Assembly: GCA_025403435.1 (NCBI GenBank)
Contig: CM046341.1
Location: 9,943,219 to 10,007,218, forward strand
Source of the DNA: Artocarpus heterophyllus
Lineage: Eukaryota > Streptophyta > Magnoliopsida > Rosales > Moraceae
Length of the DNA stretch: 64,000 bases
Reading direction: 5' to 3'
The notes under the pieces are model-generated. The model saw nothing but the letters and a program-made list of their open reading frames with translations. It searched no databases and was not told the origin of the DNA. Positions 23,951 through 35,712 of this stretch are shown here, one piece after another. Made by a program: the position numbers and the translations under genes. How positions within the stretch are numbered: position 1 is the stretch's first letter; every line of letters begins with the position of its first letter.

Positions 23951-25350
23951 TACACTTTCAATCAGAAAATCTCATGTTTATTGAACAAATTAATTGATAA
24001 ATCTCAATTCTACTGGCTAATCCGGTCATTTTCTTCACCACAACCAAATCCGGACTTTTTTTTTCCTAGTTGTTGAGCGTTCTTTATTGTAATTTGCCAA
24101 TGAGGAACCTAATAGAAATCCCGAAACTAAAAATAATTAGATTTTGACACTTGTCATTAAATTATTGCAAAAATATTGAACATTAAAATCACTAATTTAA
24201 GCTTTTTTAAGTTTTTAAGGATTTAATTCAAGCTTTAAGGAATGTGGTATCTCCAAATCCTTAAACTTGACTTCGTTCTATCAGTGTACTTTATTTGAAG
24301 CCAAAAATGGAAAGTTTCAGATTCTAATGTGTCTCTTGCGTTTTAGTTAACCACAATTTCTTGTCCTCTTGCCACAATTATTGTCCTGATACAATAATTT
24401 GTTACTAAAAATATGTTCTGAGAGTTTTTTTCCTTATTATTTAGCTTTAAAAAAATTCCAGCAAATTGAAAAAAAAAATATTTGGCTTAGGATAGAAACT
24501 GAGACATTATTAAAGGCACTTATCTGGAATCACGCTCAGCAGAAGTTGAATAATTTAGGATATTTAACAATAAGTTAAGTTAAAAAAAAATAATGTTTTA
24601 GATATAAGATCAAGCAGGAGTTGACCTTTGTAGTCAATACTATTTTTTGGGTGGAAATATCATTTTTTTCAAACCTATTGTAGTCAATAGCAGGTTTTTG
24701 AAATATTTGTTTTATTTTCAGCTTAAATAATTTTTATTTACTTAATAAATGAATTTATGGTGCAAATAATATATTCACTCCTTGTTTACAATGTAAATAT
24801 TTCTTATTTACATAGTAAATTTGTTTACAATGTAAGTATTTTTATTTATATAGTAAATAAGTTATTTATATCGTAAGTCTATCGTTTACTATAATTTTTT
24901 CAAAGCTTAATATTTATTTTAAAAGGTTTCAAAAATCTAACGTCTATCGTTCTCCTTTTTTTACTCAAAAATAACAAAGAAAACAAATCATTGATATTAC
25001 GATTCTAAATTTTGATAAGCTTAAAGTAGGCATTGACCTTTTTGTCAAGAGAGTATCCTTTACTCCTTTTTTTTTTAATACCCTTTTTTTTTTTAATACC
25101 CAGACAATAAAATAAACAAAATGAGAATATTTTTGGCACCAACATATAGAATCTTCTAGTCATCAACAAACACATGACATATCCATCAAGTAATTAGAAA
25201 AGCAATTCAACTCCAATGAATAACTACACTTGTTCAGAACCACAAGGGCATATATATAAAGTATAGTATATCACAAAACATTTTATACAAAGAGGATTGC
25301 ACTTGTTCAAATTCCATACAAAAGTAAAACCAACCCACCAACCAAACCAC

Positions 25351-28300
25351 CTAATGTCTTGATCTTCCAAGTGTTATTGAAGGAGTAGAATTCAGGTGTC
25401 CTCCCAACTCTGGTGAATAGCAAGCATTTGGAGTGAGTGCTATTGTGTTCTCCAGGGATCTCAACGGAACGGGCAGTTTGCGCGGGATGACTCGGAGATT
25501 GAGTCCCTTTTGTCTGCTCCTGCACACAAGAATGCGTGACCAATCAATCTCAAAGTAGCATGAAAATCAAAGCTCAAAGTGGACAGTGATGTGAAGAGAA
25601 CTCTTACTTGGGGGTCAATATTTTCTGACATCTTCCTAGCAGACAGTGGTGTTCTGATATGTTTTGAAAGCTCTCTGTGGTTCCCACACAGTGTGAAGAT
25701 GTTCTGAATTCTCACCTGTCTCGAGGATGCTGAATTCTTGTCATCATCTTGAGGCACGCTTTTGAGTCCCAAACTCGCAAACCTATCCTCAGTTCTTTCC
25801 GTAGGACATTCATCTTTCTGTGGATTTTTGCTTGGCAGTTCTGGTATTGGTGTGTTCTCTGAATTCTCATGTAGATATGCTGCCAATGAACCCAAGTTCG
25901 GTTTAGACCCATCTAGCACACAGACCCTCTTTTCCTCTATGATTTCTTTCTCCACTTCATCTTCCCCATCTACTTTAGGTTCGTCATCTTCTTCTTCTTC
26001 CTCCTCCTCATATACGGTGCTTAGGCCCAATGTGGGAGCAAATGTAGGAGCAAAAGGGTCGTTCGCCAGAGCACCATTGAAAGTATCAGGTTGAGTTTGA
26101 TACAAATTGTGGCTGCCCTTGTTGTCAGCTTGCTGAATAAACCCACCAACATGTTTCACCTCATGAACAAATGGTTCTGGATCGTCCATGTCTAGATCCA
26201 TTGACTTAACTGTTGCATCATCGCTGCCATAAAGCCCGAATAGCTTTTTCGCAAAGCCGCTTCCGTCCATTGATTTTCCAACTGCATCATCTTTTCCATC
26301 CTTCGAACGTAGCTCCAACTCAATTTGCTCCAGCCGTTGCCTCAGCATTTCAACTTCCTGTTGCTGCTGCAACATCCTCTCCTCCATTCTCCTCCTCTCC
26401 AATTCAACAAAGTCATTTGCCATTTTCTGGCATTCCTCCAACTTCTTTTCTAACTCACGTTTCAAACTCTGTGTCCGCTCAGTTCACCTTGAGATTGATT
26501 TCCTCCTCGTTTACAGGAACCTTTTCCTTCGATACTCTCAAGCCTCGCTCTCAAAGCAGCAACCTCTTCTTCTTTTCTCATGAGCTGTTTGTGTGCTTCA
26601 TTTTTCTCTCTCTCTCGGAGCTTGTTCTCCCTTTGCAGCTTCATGATAAATTCATCCATTGCTGCAATCCTCGATCCTAAAATGACAGCAGAGGAAGAAT
26701 CTTCACCGCCATCCTTAGCAGGTGTATGAGGCCCACGGACAATGCATTTCGCTTTTGCTCCGTATTCAAGAGTGGAGATTGTCTTGTGTATCTCCTTTGG
26801 ATCCGGGCTTGCACAGAGGATCATTAAAATCTTTCGATTTGTCAGTCCTCAAAAGAATCCTTTACAGAAAAGGACAACAGAAAGATTAATCAAACATGAA
26901 ATAAGCAGTCTAAACCACAGTAGCCAAAACCTAATAGATATGAAGGTTACCTGCAGAAGCATGGTCAGTTTGCTGTCCCTAAAAGGCACGTGCGAATCGC
27001 CATTAGCAATTGATTCAACCACTCTTTTCAGTGCTATGTTTCCTTGGTTGATCTTTGCTGTCTGTTATATTTCAATTGAACTTTAATTAATTAAGCAAGA
27101 TTCATTTCCAAGAGAAAACACCAATAGAAACCAACAGCTTTAGCAAAGAAAGAAAACATCAATATCCAATAGAAGATTGATATAGTACAATAGAGATCTT
27201 GGCAAGTATTAATTTTACCTGCATTTTCGCCTCAAAACCAATCTGACCAGCTTGCTCAATGTTCTCGGAACCTGCCATGTCAACAAGCATCAACCTTCCT
27301 CCGACTGTTGGGACATCAAGGATGACCTATGCAGAATTAGCAAAAAGGGGGATCAACTCACGGCACAAGTAGGAACAAGAAATCATATCCAAGTAAAAAT
27401 CTAAGGGAATCATACCATGCAATGGCTTCTAGAGCTTCTATCATTGCAAAGGGTGCTCTTAATAATCCTTCTCTTCTCCACCTTCTGAATCTCTTTCGAG
27501 ATCTTACCGGCTTCAGTCCCAGATATAAATGTCGCATTCTTGGCCTTCTTCCCCATCACTTCAAGCTTTACCTGCAAATGCAAGAACCCAAGTATTACTA
27601 AGCAAAATCCACTAGAGAGAGGGGGAAAAAAAAAAAGAATTGAGAAAAGTGTTCTGTAAAACACTCCTTAACTATTCCCTTGATGTTTGTATCATATTCA
27701 GTAATATATCTGATGCTGATAATTTTATTGACTTCCCTCAAGGCCTTAACTAACATATGAATCAAAGAAGTACTTTTCTAGCCCAAGTAGAAATGGCCTG
27801 ATTTGGTGATTTCCAAGATTAAACAATAAAATCTAGTTCGACCCAACTTATTAATGATTATTTGAATGCAAATTTTAATTTTCAATTTAGACTATATTAA
27901 TGCATAATATACATCACAAATCAACACAACAATTTTGTAGGTACACACTAAAAGTCAAAACATCATAACCAGAATCTAAAGCAAAGATGTGCTAAAATTT
28001 ATATGAAACTGAGCTCAGTAAAACCCAAAACCAACATATCAATGTCATAAAAAATAAAATAAATAATTTAAGGTTACCTTAGAGTTAGAACCATTTCCCT
28101 TTGGCCATAGTCCTCCGCCACCGCCATTACATGACAAGAGATCGTAAATCTCCTCATTGTATATCTCCAGAACAGTTACCTGAACAAAAGTCCCGACCCC
28201 GACCCTGCTCCCCGTCTGCATCTCCGTCCTCTTCCTCATCCCCCAGAATGTCCTTCAGAGACCTGTACACTATCCCCGGCTGCTTCGAGCACCCAAACAT

Positions 28301-28723
28301 TGTGTGGCTCTTGCCCGAGCCGGTTGGGCCGTACATCATAACCGTACATTTGTCACCCAACTTGACGCTGTTGATCCTCGACTGAACAAACTTGGTGTAG
28401 AACGCCCCAAGATCCTCTTCCTCCGATAAAGAAACCCCATCGAGGGTGAAGTCGCGGTAGCCGAAATCGGCACGGAGACGGATGCTCTGCTTTTGGGGGT
28501 TGATCTGGAGGGTGGAAATGGGTTGGTCTTTCCGGTCTGGGTAGTCTCTTATTCGGGCGATCACTTCAACTGGGTGATCTGGAGGATCAGGGTTAGAGTT
28601 AAGGTTTTCTCTGACGGCCGAATTGGGGTTCGGAGACGGGCGGAATTGGAGGCGATGGGGCTTGGATTGCGGTGTCTTGAACTGATGGTTCAATTTCGAC
28701 GAAGAAGAAGGCGTTGGAGCCAT
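25351..28723 (-). CDS. KIN10A: Kinesin KIN-10A / PAKRP2-like, frame broken by single extra bases
   Basis: Arabidopsis PAKRP2 (KIN-10A) is a phragmoplast kinesin thought to move Golgi vesicles during cytokinesis. Six exons are visible: 28723-28078, 27571-27416, 27326-27219, 27061-26951, 26859-25608 and 25519-25351. The motor domain shows EVIARIRDYPDR, the P-loop GPTGSGKSHT, switch I NDRSSRSH, switch II DMAGSE and HVPFRDSKLTMLLQDS. Coiled-coil segments and an acidic run follow, then QVRIQNIFTLCGNHREL and a C-terminus resembling LNSTPSITLGRSRH. Reading it requires dropping one base in exon 1 (between about 28190 and 28255), four in exon 5 (near 26844, 26832, 26515 and 26483) and one in exon 6 (near 25460-25505). 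Without them every exon is phase 0 and the product is about 811 aa. Arabidopsis PAKRP2 is about 870 aa; the ubiquitin-like segment before its C-terminus appears absent here. It is either a recent pseudogene or an intact gene with assembly errors. Confidence 0.85.
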
Positions 28724-30374
28724 TACTGAGTTCTTTTCTTCAAGATTTCCGATTGTAGAGAGGGAAAGAGAGAAGGAAGAATGATGATTGATGAGAGAGA
28801 GAGTTTTTGGAGCTTGGATTCGCAGAGAGAGAAGGAGAAGAAAACAAGAAAACAAGAGTCTGTGAAATGAATATAGCCGTTACGAAATGGGGCTTTGGGA
28901 AATTTAAACCGTTGGGAATTATAGCCGTTGAAAAAAAAATTCGAAATTATTATACTCTAACAAGGGTACAAATAGAGAAAAAAATGTCTTTTCAAAGAAG
29001 AATGAAAATGAAAAATAGGTCAATTATCCTTAAAAATGAAAGAAAGAAAATAAAAAAATAAAAAAGAAGGAAAAGTGCTGAACTCATTTTGGGCATTTCA
29101 AGTGATGCTACATTTTTTCCCCGTTATATGATCATTCCAAAAAAAGAAAAAAAAGATTTTTATTACAAATATAAATTAGTCGCTTATCTTTATTTTAACT
29201 CATCATTATGAGAAATTCAAAAACAAAGTAATTCAATATTATGAGATAATTGCATTGGTAGATCAATGATTTTCAATGCGTAAACCATTAATATTGAACG
29301 GCATTTAAAGATGCAATTTTCATTAATCACGAGAGTTATGGTTTAATTAGTTGAGATGTTATTAATATTTAAGAGAAAAAAAAATGATGGCCATATCATT
29401 ACATGTTATATAAACTAGCAAGAAAAAAGAACTTCACAATGCACTGGTTTATGTGTAAAAGAAAATATTGCTAACATGTTTCAGAAGTCGGAGATTTTTA
29501 TTGTTATTTTTTTCTTAATTTAAAGAGGGAGAATTTAAACTCTTCGTCTTTAAATGAAATCGATTGTGATCTTATAGCTAAATTATGCCTGTAACCACAA
29601 GAATAGTCTAGCTCAATTATTATACATTCTAATTTTTTCTTTAAAAGAGACTTTTTTTTAATATTTTAAAAAAAGTGATCTTACCATCAAAAGCTTTTAC
29701 CCTCAGCACAAGCCTCCTTAAGGTTAATTTGATTAGCGCCCCTGAACTTTAAAAGATCATTCCTAGTTTATTCCCAGAATATTAAACACTCCTACTTTGT
29801 CTTCAGAATTTTTGTTTTTGGTCTCATTTAACCCCTTTTGTTAAAATTTATGTTAAAATCAAACTAACAAAAGTAATTTACGGGTGATCAATTAGTCTTG
29901 TTAACAGAATTTCTAATAAAAAGATCACATGATCACAATTACCCCTTTTCCAATCTAACAAAAAGACAAGTGAAACTAAAATCAAAATTCAACGGGCAGA
30001 GTGATTTTTAAAATTTAATGGGCAAACTAAAAATGACTTTAAAGTTTAAGGGTCACCAGTGAGATTAATCTTTCTCCTTAAAACTGCTCCAATAATGTGT
30101 GGAAAAAAAATGCTCTTAGGTACTATGGAATGTTGGCTTTCTAATTGAACCAGTGATTCCAAGTACACAGATGAATAAGCAAATACTAAAAAAAAACAAA
30201 ACATAAACAATTCCTTGGATTTTAATTTAGTTTAATCCTTGAAAACTTCGCTAGAATATACAACGGCATTTACAAGTATACAACAATATTTCATCATTGA
30301 GCACCATTTTTCCCAATGTCTCAGAGCTGTATTAATAAACCAACAGCCACCAAAAACGATAAGCAAAAATTCTG
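28724..30374. other. Kinesin promoter region and spacer
   Basis: No gene was found. The 130 bp above the kinesin ATG is CT/GA-rich, as in many plant leaders. A MITE with long inverted ends occupies 29723-30070. The rest is AT-rich DNA with no recognisable structure. Confidence 0.5.
29723..30070. repeat. MITE with about 30-bp imperfect inverted ends (Mutator-like)
   Basis: The left end GTTAATTTGATTAGCGCCCC then TGAACTTTAA pairs with the right end TTAAAGTTTAAGGGTCACC then AGTGAGATTAAT. These GGTTAAT...CCCTGAACTTT ends are common to plant Mutator-like MITEs. It has no coding capacity, and a TSD was not resolved. Confidence 0.55.
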
Positions 30375-33132
30375 TTAAAAAAACAGTGAAGCTTTTGAAC
30401 AAGGGAAAAAATATATTAGGAAATCAGCAAAGACTCTAAGCTCGCCTCTGTCCCCTCTGGTAATGCGGGTGTCATCATCCAAATAGGTGACCTCAAACTC
30501 ACCACTTCCTGTATCAGATTGAGGCCTTAATCCATCGGGAAGCCGAGGCAGCTCTAATGGCGGAAGTTGTGATAAGTTCCCCGTCGCCTTTACCGTTGTC
30601 TTCTCAAATATAATTTTGATCTTTGAAGATCCTAATATCATCATAATTCATCATAATTAGAGAATGTATTAGAGAGAAGTTCTAGGATTTTAAAGAACAA
30701 GACATGAGTCCAAGAAAAACCAACCTATGAGTTCGAATTTGTGGGCTAATGTGGCAGTTACTTCAACAACAGGCAAGGGCCATGGAGCACCTAATTCGAG
30801 CTCCACTATGTTGTCAAAGTCTTTGCTTACGATGTCAATCCGCTGAAATACCTAGTCACGGAGGAAGACGAACAGTAAGATAGTAATCAAAACCACATAA
30901 ACAAAGTGGTTCATCCATAATGCTGAAAAAAGCAAAGGGTATGAGTCCACTAATAAATATTTACCACAAAAGTCATCTAAAAGAGAGTTGCGTAGTGAAA
31001 CTTTTACGCACTTTGAGCATCTCCAATGTAATACTATACAAAATGAAAAGTTGACTTATGTTATGCTTAGCATTTTATTGCCTATTGGTTATTAATGTAT
31101 TAACTTTTTTCACTTGATGATTATATGATTAAAAAATTCTCTATTTTACAAGTTCTAAAGCGTAATGTGGCAAAAATATATAATAAAAAAATTTTCTATT
31201 TTACAAGTTCTAAAGCTTAATGTGGCAAAAAGGTTGATTAGCATTTAAAATAGCATTATATATTAGAGAAAAAATAGGACAATATGTAAAATATACTATT
31301 TTTATACTCTTTGAATCAAATATAGGATTGGAAATGGCATTGGCATTTGAATCGGAGACGATCTTAGATGTTTCATCCACGTACAAGCTTTTATCTTATG
31401 TTCTACGTATTCTCAAGTCTTAAGATTACAACATTCTACAGAAGTGACAATCGTATATTTCCTATGTAAATTGCTTGAAGATCTGTCACTCGGTTTAAGG
31501 CTATGCTATTAACTGGCAATTCGTAAGAGTACTTCCACAGGCTGTTTTTAATTAGTGAAAATGCTAGTGTACCAGAACAGGTTGCTGGGAAACACAAGAA
31601 GCTTTCACGGCATACCTGGCCGAGAGTTATTGGGAGTAACCTTCCAGTGGGAGGTCCAGGACGGCTGCCCCCTAATGTTCGAGATGAAAACGCGCTGCTA
31701 TAGATCAGTTTCCATCTCCCTTGCAGTTTATCAAGATCAGACGACAAATCAACCGGTCCTCTAACTTCCTCAAGCTCCTTGGCAGCAGATTCTGCCTTGC
31801 GTAGATCATCTTCATTCGCTGCAAGACCCATATTTACCCCAGAGACAGCGCTCTGCAATACATCAGACATCCTTTGGTAAATAAATATCGTAGCACTACA
31901 TAATAGAATACATAAGGCCTGACCATGTGGACTTGTTAACATTTACACTAGTTCATCCTCCACCGAAAAACTTAAAAGATTGATATATGATAAAAAAGAG
32001 CTGAAGTTGAGAGATATGAATTGACTAAGCTCCACATCAAGAATTAAGCAATGGAATGGTTGATATGAACATAAATGACCTTCTTTTATTATCATCTCCA
32101 ATTACAACAAGGTCCAGAGACTTGAACCTGTTGTTACCTTGCAATAGAAGATGAATAGTAAAACACCATACAAAGAATAAGCAGCATTGGCCACAAGACT
32201 TCATTCAATAGTTCAAGCGTCAAAATCAGCTGTTGACTCAAAAAAGATACAAACTTGACATAAATACAAAATCGGAAGGTACAATCGTAAGAACATCCAA
32301 AATACAAGGTTGCCTTTTTTTTTTTTTTACCTTCTACATAAACTGAAATAGCAAATATCCCTATCATTAATAAGCATTTGCCACATGACTTCATAGGTCA
32401 ACCTGAGTCAAGAAATCAGTTTTCCACTGGAAAAATTTATAGTAATAATTTTTTTTTAAATAACAAACAAAATACATTGAGAATGGTAGGCTAGTAAAAA
32501 TCAGAAAATTTTCCCCAAACCTAAGAATGTTTTACCTTATTATTTGAAATCAAAGCCCACATTATTTGATTCCCAAAAAAACACAAGCACAGAATCTTAT
32601 CCCATTCATTCCTACATTTCATAACAAGTAAAATTCCCAAGCTTTTCTTAAAAAAAAAAAAAAATCTAAGTATTTGGATTTTGAACTTCAAATCCGTAGG
32701 CTTTGCAATTCCAAACCAACAAAACCAAATACAATTTCTGAGCCACATACACAATTCTTCAATTTAGAACCCAAAAAATATAGCAAACTAAAAACAGCAA
32801 AAATTGAAAATATTCCAAAACCCACAAAAGGGCATTGAAGAACTCACCAGCAACTTGAGCTTCAAGTATGGCACGAGCTCAAAACTCGGCGACCTTTCGC
32901 CTCCCGAGGGAGGGTCAGCGACGGTGACGACGTCGTCCTGAGACGACCTGACAGAAGAAAGGCTTCTTCTCGCTGTCGTTCGATTCCTTAGGCTCGATAA
33001 ACGACGGCGTAGTGGGTAGCGGAGAGAGTGAGTTTTGGTGGGAAGTGGAAGAAGACATGTGAGGGAGGAGGAGAGAGAAGAAGGCGAGGAGTGAGAAACA
33101 GAAACAGAAACAGAGGTGAGAGAAGAAGCCAT
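30375..33132 (-). CDS. FBN4: Fibrillin 4 / PAP6-like plastid lipid-associated protein
   Basis: Fibrillins are lipocalin-like plastid proteins of plastoglobules and thylakoids; FIB4 in Arabidopsis and apple is linked to plastoquinone content and stress tolerance. Four exons (33132-32848, 31852-31616, 30851-30725, 30631-30375) join in phase. Exon 1 encodes a Ser/Arg-rich chloroplast transit peptide (MASSLTSVSVSVSHSSPSS...). Exon 2 carries the PAP core LDKLQGRWKLIYSSAFSSRTLGGSRPGPPTG split over its middle and end. Exon 3 begins VFQRIDIVSKDFDNIVELEL. Exon 4 holds IKIIFEKTTVKATGNLSQLP and TYLDDDTRITRGDRGELRVF. The frame as given adds a 17-residue tail to 30375. Dropping the single base at 30427 gives the usual short VFVIS-type end with a stop at 30418-30416, so the tail is probably an artefact. 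The product is 283 aa without that base and 301 aa with it. Confidence 0.9.
31015..31345. repeat. MITE in fibrillin intron 2
   Basis: The left end GAGCATCTCCAATG is a widespread plant MITE terminus, and the right end carries ATTGGAAATGGCATTGG and CGGAGACGATC as a diverged inverted copy. Inside, a unit of about 56 bp (CTATTTTACAAGTTCTAAAG... at 31141 and again at 31197) is tandemly duplicated. The borders are approximate. Confidence 0.45.
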
Positions 33133-34186
33133 GGGAAAGAAATGAAAAGTTTCGTTAATTAAGAAGAATAAGGAGAGCCAGTGTTTTGCTTGTAATAAAC
33201 ATATCAGTTTGTATTTACTGAATTAATGGAATGATTGACGTGGGTTTGGTTGGAATCTTTCCCTTTGTTGTGCTTCGAAAGCAACGGTGTACGTTTGACA
33301 GAAGTGGGGTCCGCAAAATATCTACATGGATTACATGGGATTAAATTTATATTTTTATAACACTATAATTGCCATGGATGATATTAATTGTAATTTTTTT
33401 AAAAAAAATTCTAATATATTTTTAAAACAAATAAGGACAGTTTGTTTCGATACTCGAATCATGGTTTGAATCATTTTGCTACAGTATTTTCTCTCATTAA
33501 AATTTAAATCTTCAATCAAATACTCTATTTAAATACTTAAACCAAACGGACCTGTAATGATTTCAAGGTGTTTAGCGTAACTTTTTAGTTTAAAATATTT
33601 TGGCTTATAAAAATTTTATATTATAACATTGATTTTAACCCTACCTAATGAACAACTTAATATATATTTTTTTTTCTGTTAGAAGAGGAACGCCTCTCTT
33701 CTCTAGAGTATGTTCTTCTTTAAAACTTATATTCATGCTACTTTTCTTTTTTTAATTAGTAAGAAGCACGCACAATGCGTATGTAATTTTTGCATATTTA
33801 TGACATCAAGATCTATAAAAATATATGGTTTTTTTCTTTAATAACTTTTCTTATTTGTTGCTTTTTATTTTTTTTTTTAGACAAGTCATTGTTACTTTGG
33901 ATTCAAAAGTGATTGAAATTGGAATGCTTTGAAATTTTAAGTCTTGTTGATGAATAGACAGTAATTTATTTTGAGTTTTTTTTCTTTTTAAGAAGACTTA
34001 ATTTAAAGTTTTATCGGAGTTAATCTATCTTAATGATTAGTTGTAACAAATATAATTTTATTATGCTATATTATATTATGGATTGTTTATTTTAATTTTT
34101 GATGTTAAAAAAATTAGTTTTCGATATTCTTAATTTAAAAGGTCATAGCTTAATTTGTAAATCTTGAATCTAACTGAAGGTTTTAG
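33133..34186. other. Fibrillin promoter and spacer before Athila
   Basis: No gene was found. The first few hundred bases are the fibrillin promoter and leader. A short MITE is at 33436-33552. T-rich sequence continues to the Athila insertion site, whose left TSD TTTAG is 34182-34186. Confidence 0.55.
33436..33552. repeat. MITE of the GGACAGTTTG...CCAAACGGACC family
   Basis: The ends GGACAGTTTGTTTCGATAC and AAACCAAACGGACC are inverted copies. The core GAATCATTTTGCTACAGTAT and TTAAATCTTCAATCAAATAC recurs at 48475, 58174 and, inverted, 58703. Its small size and GTTTGG ends suggest a hAT-like MITE. Confidence 0.6.
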
Positions 34187-35692
34187 TGTTGTGGCTTTTC
34201 TAACGCAAGTGCACGTATCGTTAACAAGTAATAAAGTGAGAGTAAAGATCGTTCCCTCGAGGACTAATGTCACTAAGTACCAAATTACTTTAACTCTAAT
34301 TCTATTTGAACAACTGAAATATGGGAAACAATGGAATGATGAACTGGTAAACATAAGACAAACTAAATGTATGAAAATTGAGAAATTGCAACTTTGACAG
34401 ATGAGAATTCAATATATCAAGACTTCTAGGGTTTCTGACTCACCGGATTAATCATATCTACCTTTATCTAATTTAATCAATTGACATTTATTCCTATGCT
34501 GATAACGAATTTCTCTTAAGTAGTCATTAATCTTTCTCAAGCATTAATAATTTATCCCAGTTAGCAAATTTCCTACATCTCTGTGGAAACTCTAAACTTA
34601 CCAAGATTCATTACGATCAAGAAATTCATAGTGTTACACAAGTCTCATAGATATCTCTATCATATGATGATCTCATGGCATTCAATCATGGTCTAATTTA
34701 ATTATCGCTTCTCAGCCTCAAATTAAATCACAAATCATGCAAAAGGTGCGCAAACTTTTACAAGCATTAAGACTAGATTAAACACTCAACATAGATACTG
34801 AATAAACATCGAATTGAATTAAATTAAATAAAAGTAAACATTCATAATCCGGCTACATCGTAGCCCTAGAACAAAGAAAATTAGTTCATAATGAAATTAA
34901 AAATCATCCTAAACAATCTCTTAAACATGAGAAGTAGAAGGAAAGAACTGTATGTTTGGATGGGAAGATGATTCCGTCTCCGGGTTGCACCGATCTTCTT
35001 CTCCAAAGTAGTGTGTGTCTTCTCTCCTCTTTTCTGCAGTTTCTTTCTGTCAAAATTTTCGTCCTCCAACCTTCTATAATGTTCTATTTATATGCTAGGG
35101 TTTAAAAGGGTAATTTTGGAACAAAATTATACTCTAATTGAACTTGGAATCGCAACGGCGCCTAGGCGCTTCACAGACGACTTGCCCTTTTTTTCGAAAT
35201 CGCGCCTAGGCGCCAGGATTGTGGCGCCTAGGCGCCGTAGTGTTTATTCGCCTCTCGATGGAATAGCGCCTAGGCGCTCAAGTTATGGCGCCTAGGCGCT
35301 TTGCTCTCGGCCTCCTGTCTTCATAGAATGGCGCCTAGGCGCTCCAGTTGTGGCGCCTAGGCGCTTTGCTCACGGGATGGCTTCCTCATGAAATGGCGCC
35401 TAGGCGCTCCAGTTATGGCGCCTAGGCGTTTTGCTCTCGGGTTTTGGTATGTAACTTCGTTTGTCTTGAGCGCCAAGGCGCCCATAACCTGGCGTCTAGG
35501 CTCCATTTCATCTCGAGTCTATTTTTGCTCAATTTTCAGTCCGCTTTACCCTGTGTTTTGCCATTATGCCTCGTTCCCCTTCAAAACCTATAAAAGAACA
35601 TAAAACATTATCAAATCCTTATAAATTGCTCAAGACTAACAAAAATATTAAGTGAAAATCATCTAATTAAGTAGCCTAAAACTAACTTATCA
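34187..35692 (-). repeat. Athila 3' LTR (1,506 bp)
   Basis: It starts TGTTGTGGCTTTTC and ends CTAACTTATCA on the plus strand. It is offset by 10,490 bp from the 5' LTR with no gap until the GC-rich block, where it keeps 22 bp missing from the other copy. It holds nine GCGCCTAGGCG-type sites between 35157 and 35430 and two decayed ones (about 35470 and 35491). Confidence 0.95.
35157..35505. repeat. GCGCCTAGGCGC palindrome array in the 3' LTR
   Basis: The self-complementary core GCGCCTAGGCGC or its near variants begins near 35157, 35201, 35223, 35256, 35287, 35330, 35351, 35394 and 35417. Decayed copies (GCGCCAAGGCGC, GGCGTCTAGGC) follow. Spacing alternates roughly between 20-33 and 43 bp, and longer units such as GCTCCAGTT[AG]TGGCGCC repeat, which indicates growth by tandem duplication. 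Confidence 0.95.
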
Positions 35693-35712
35693 AATACCCC
35701 CAAACTTAAGAT
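35693..35712 (-). promoter_or_regulatory. Athila polypurine tract beside the 3' LTR
   Basis: The minus strand reads CTTAAGTTTGGGGGTATTTG up to the LTR edge, a G-rich tract suited to priming plus-strand DNA. Near-identical CCCCCAAACTTA runs occur at about 36238-36249 and 37113-37124, also in non-coding parts of the element. Confidence 0.7.

Larger units (their letters stand above)
23230..25350. other. Intergenic, upstream of Ubl copy 2
   Basis: No intact gene was found. The region contains a (TA)n tract at 23464-23486, a possible LINE RNase H fragment (23590-23800), a MITE (23794-23950), and the 24484-24625 block shared with 15272-15440. AT-rich sequence follows, with repeated TTTACATAGTAAAT-like phrases at 24730-24900. 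Confidence 0.5.

Noticed and set aside
25307..25543. Hydrophobic C-terminal tail GGLVGGLVLLLYG as a membrane anchor of the kinesin
   Set aside because: It is a frameshifted reading; another frame of the same bases gives the conserved PAKRP2-like C-terminus ending at 25351.
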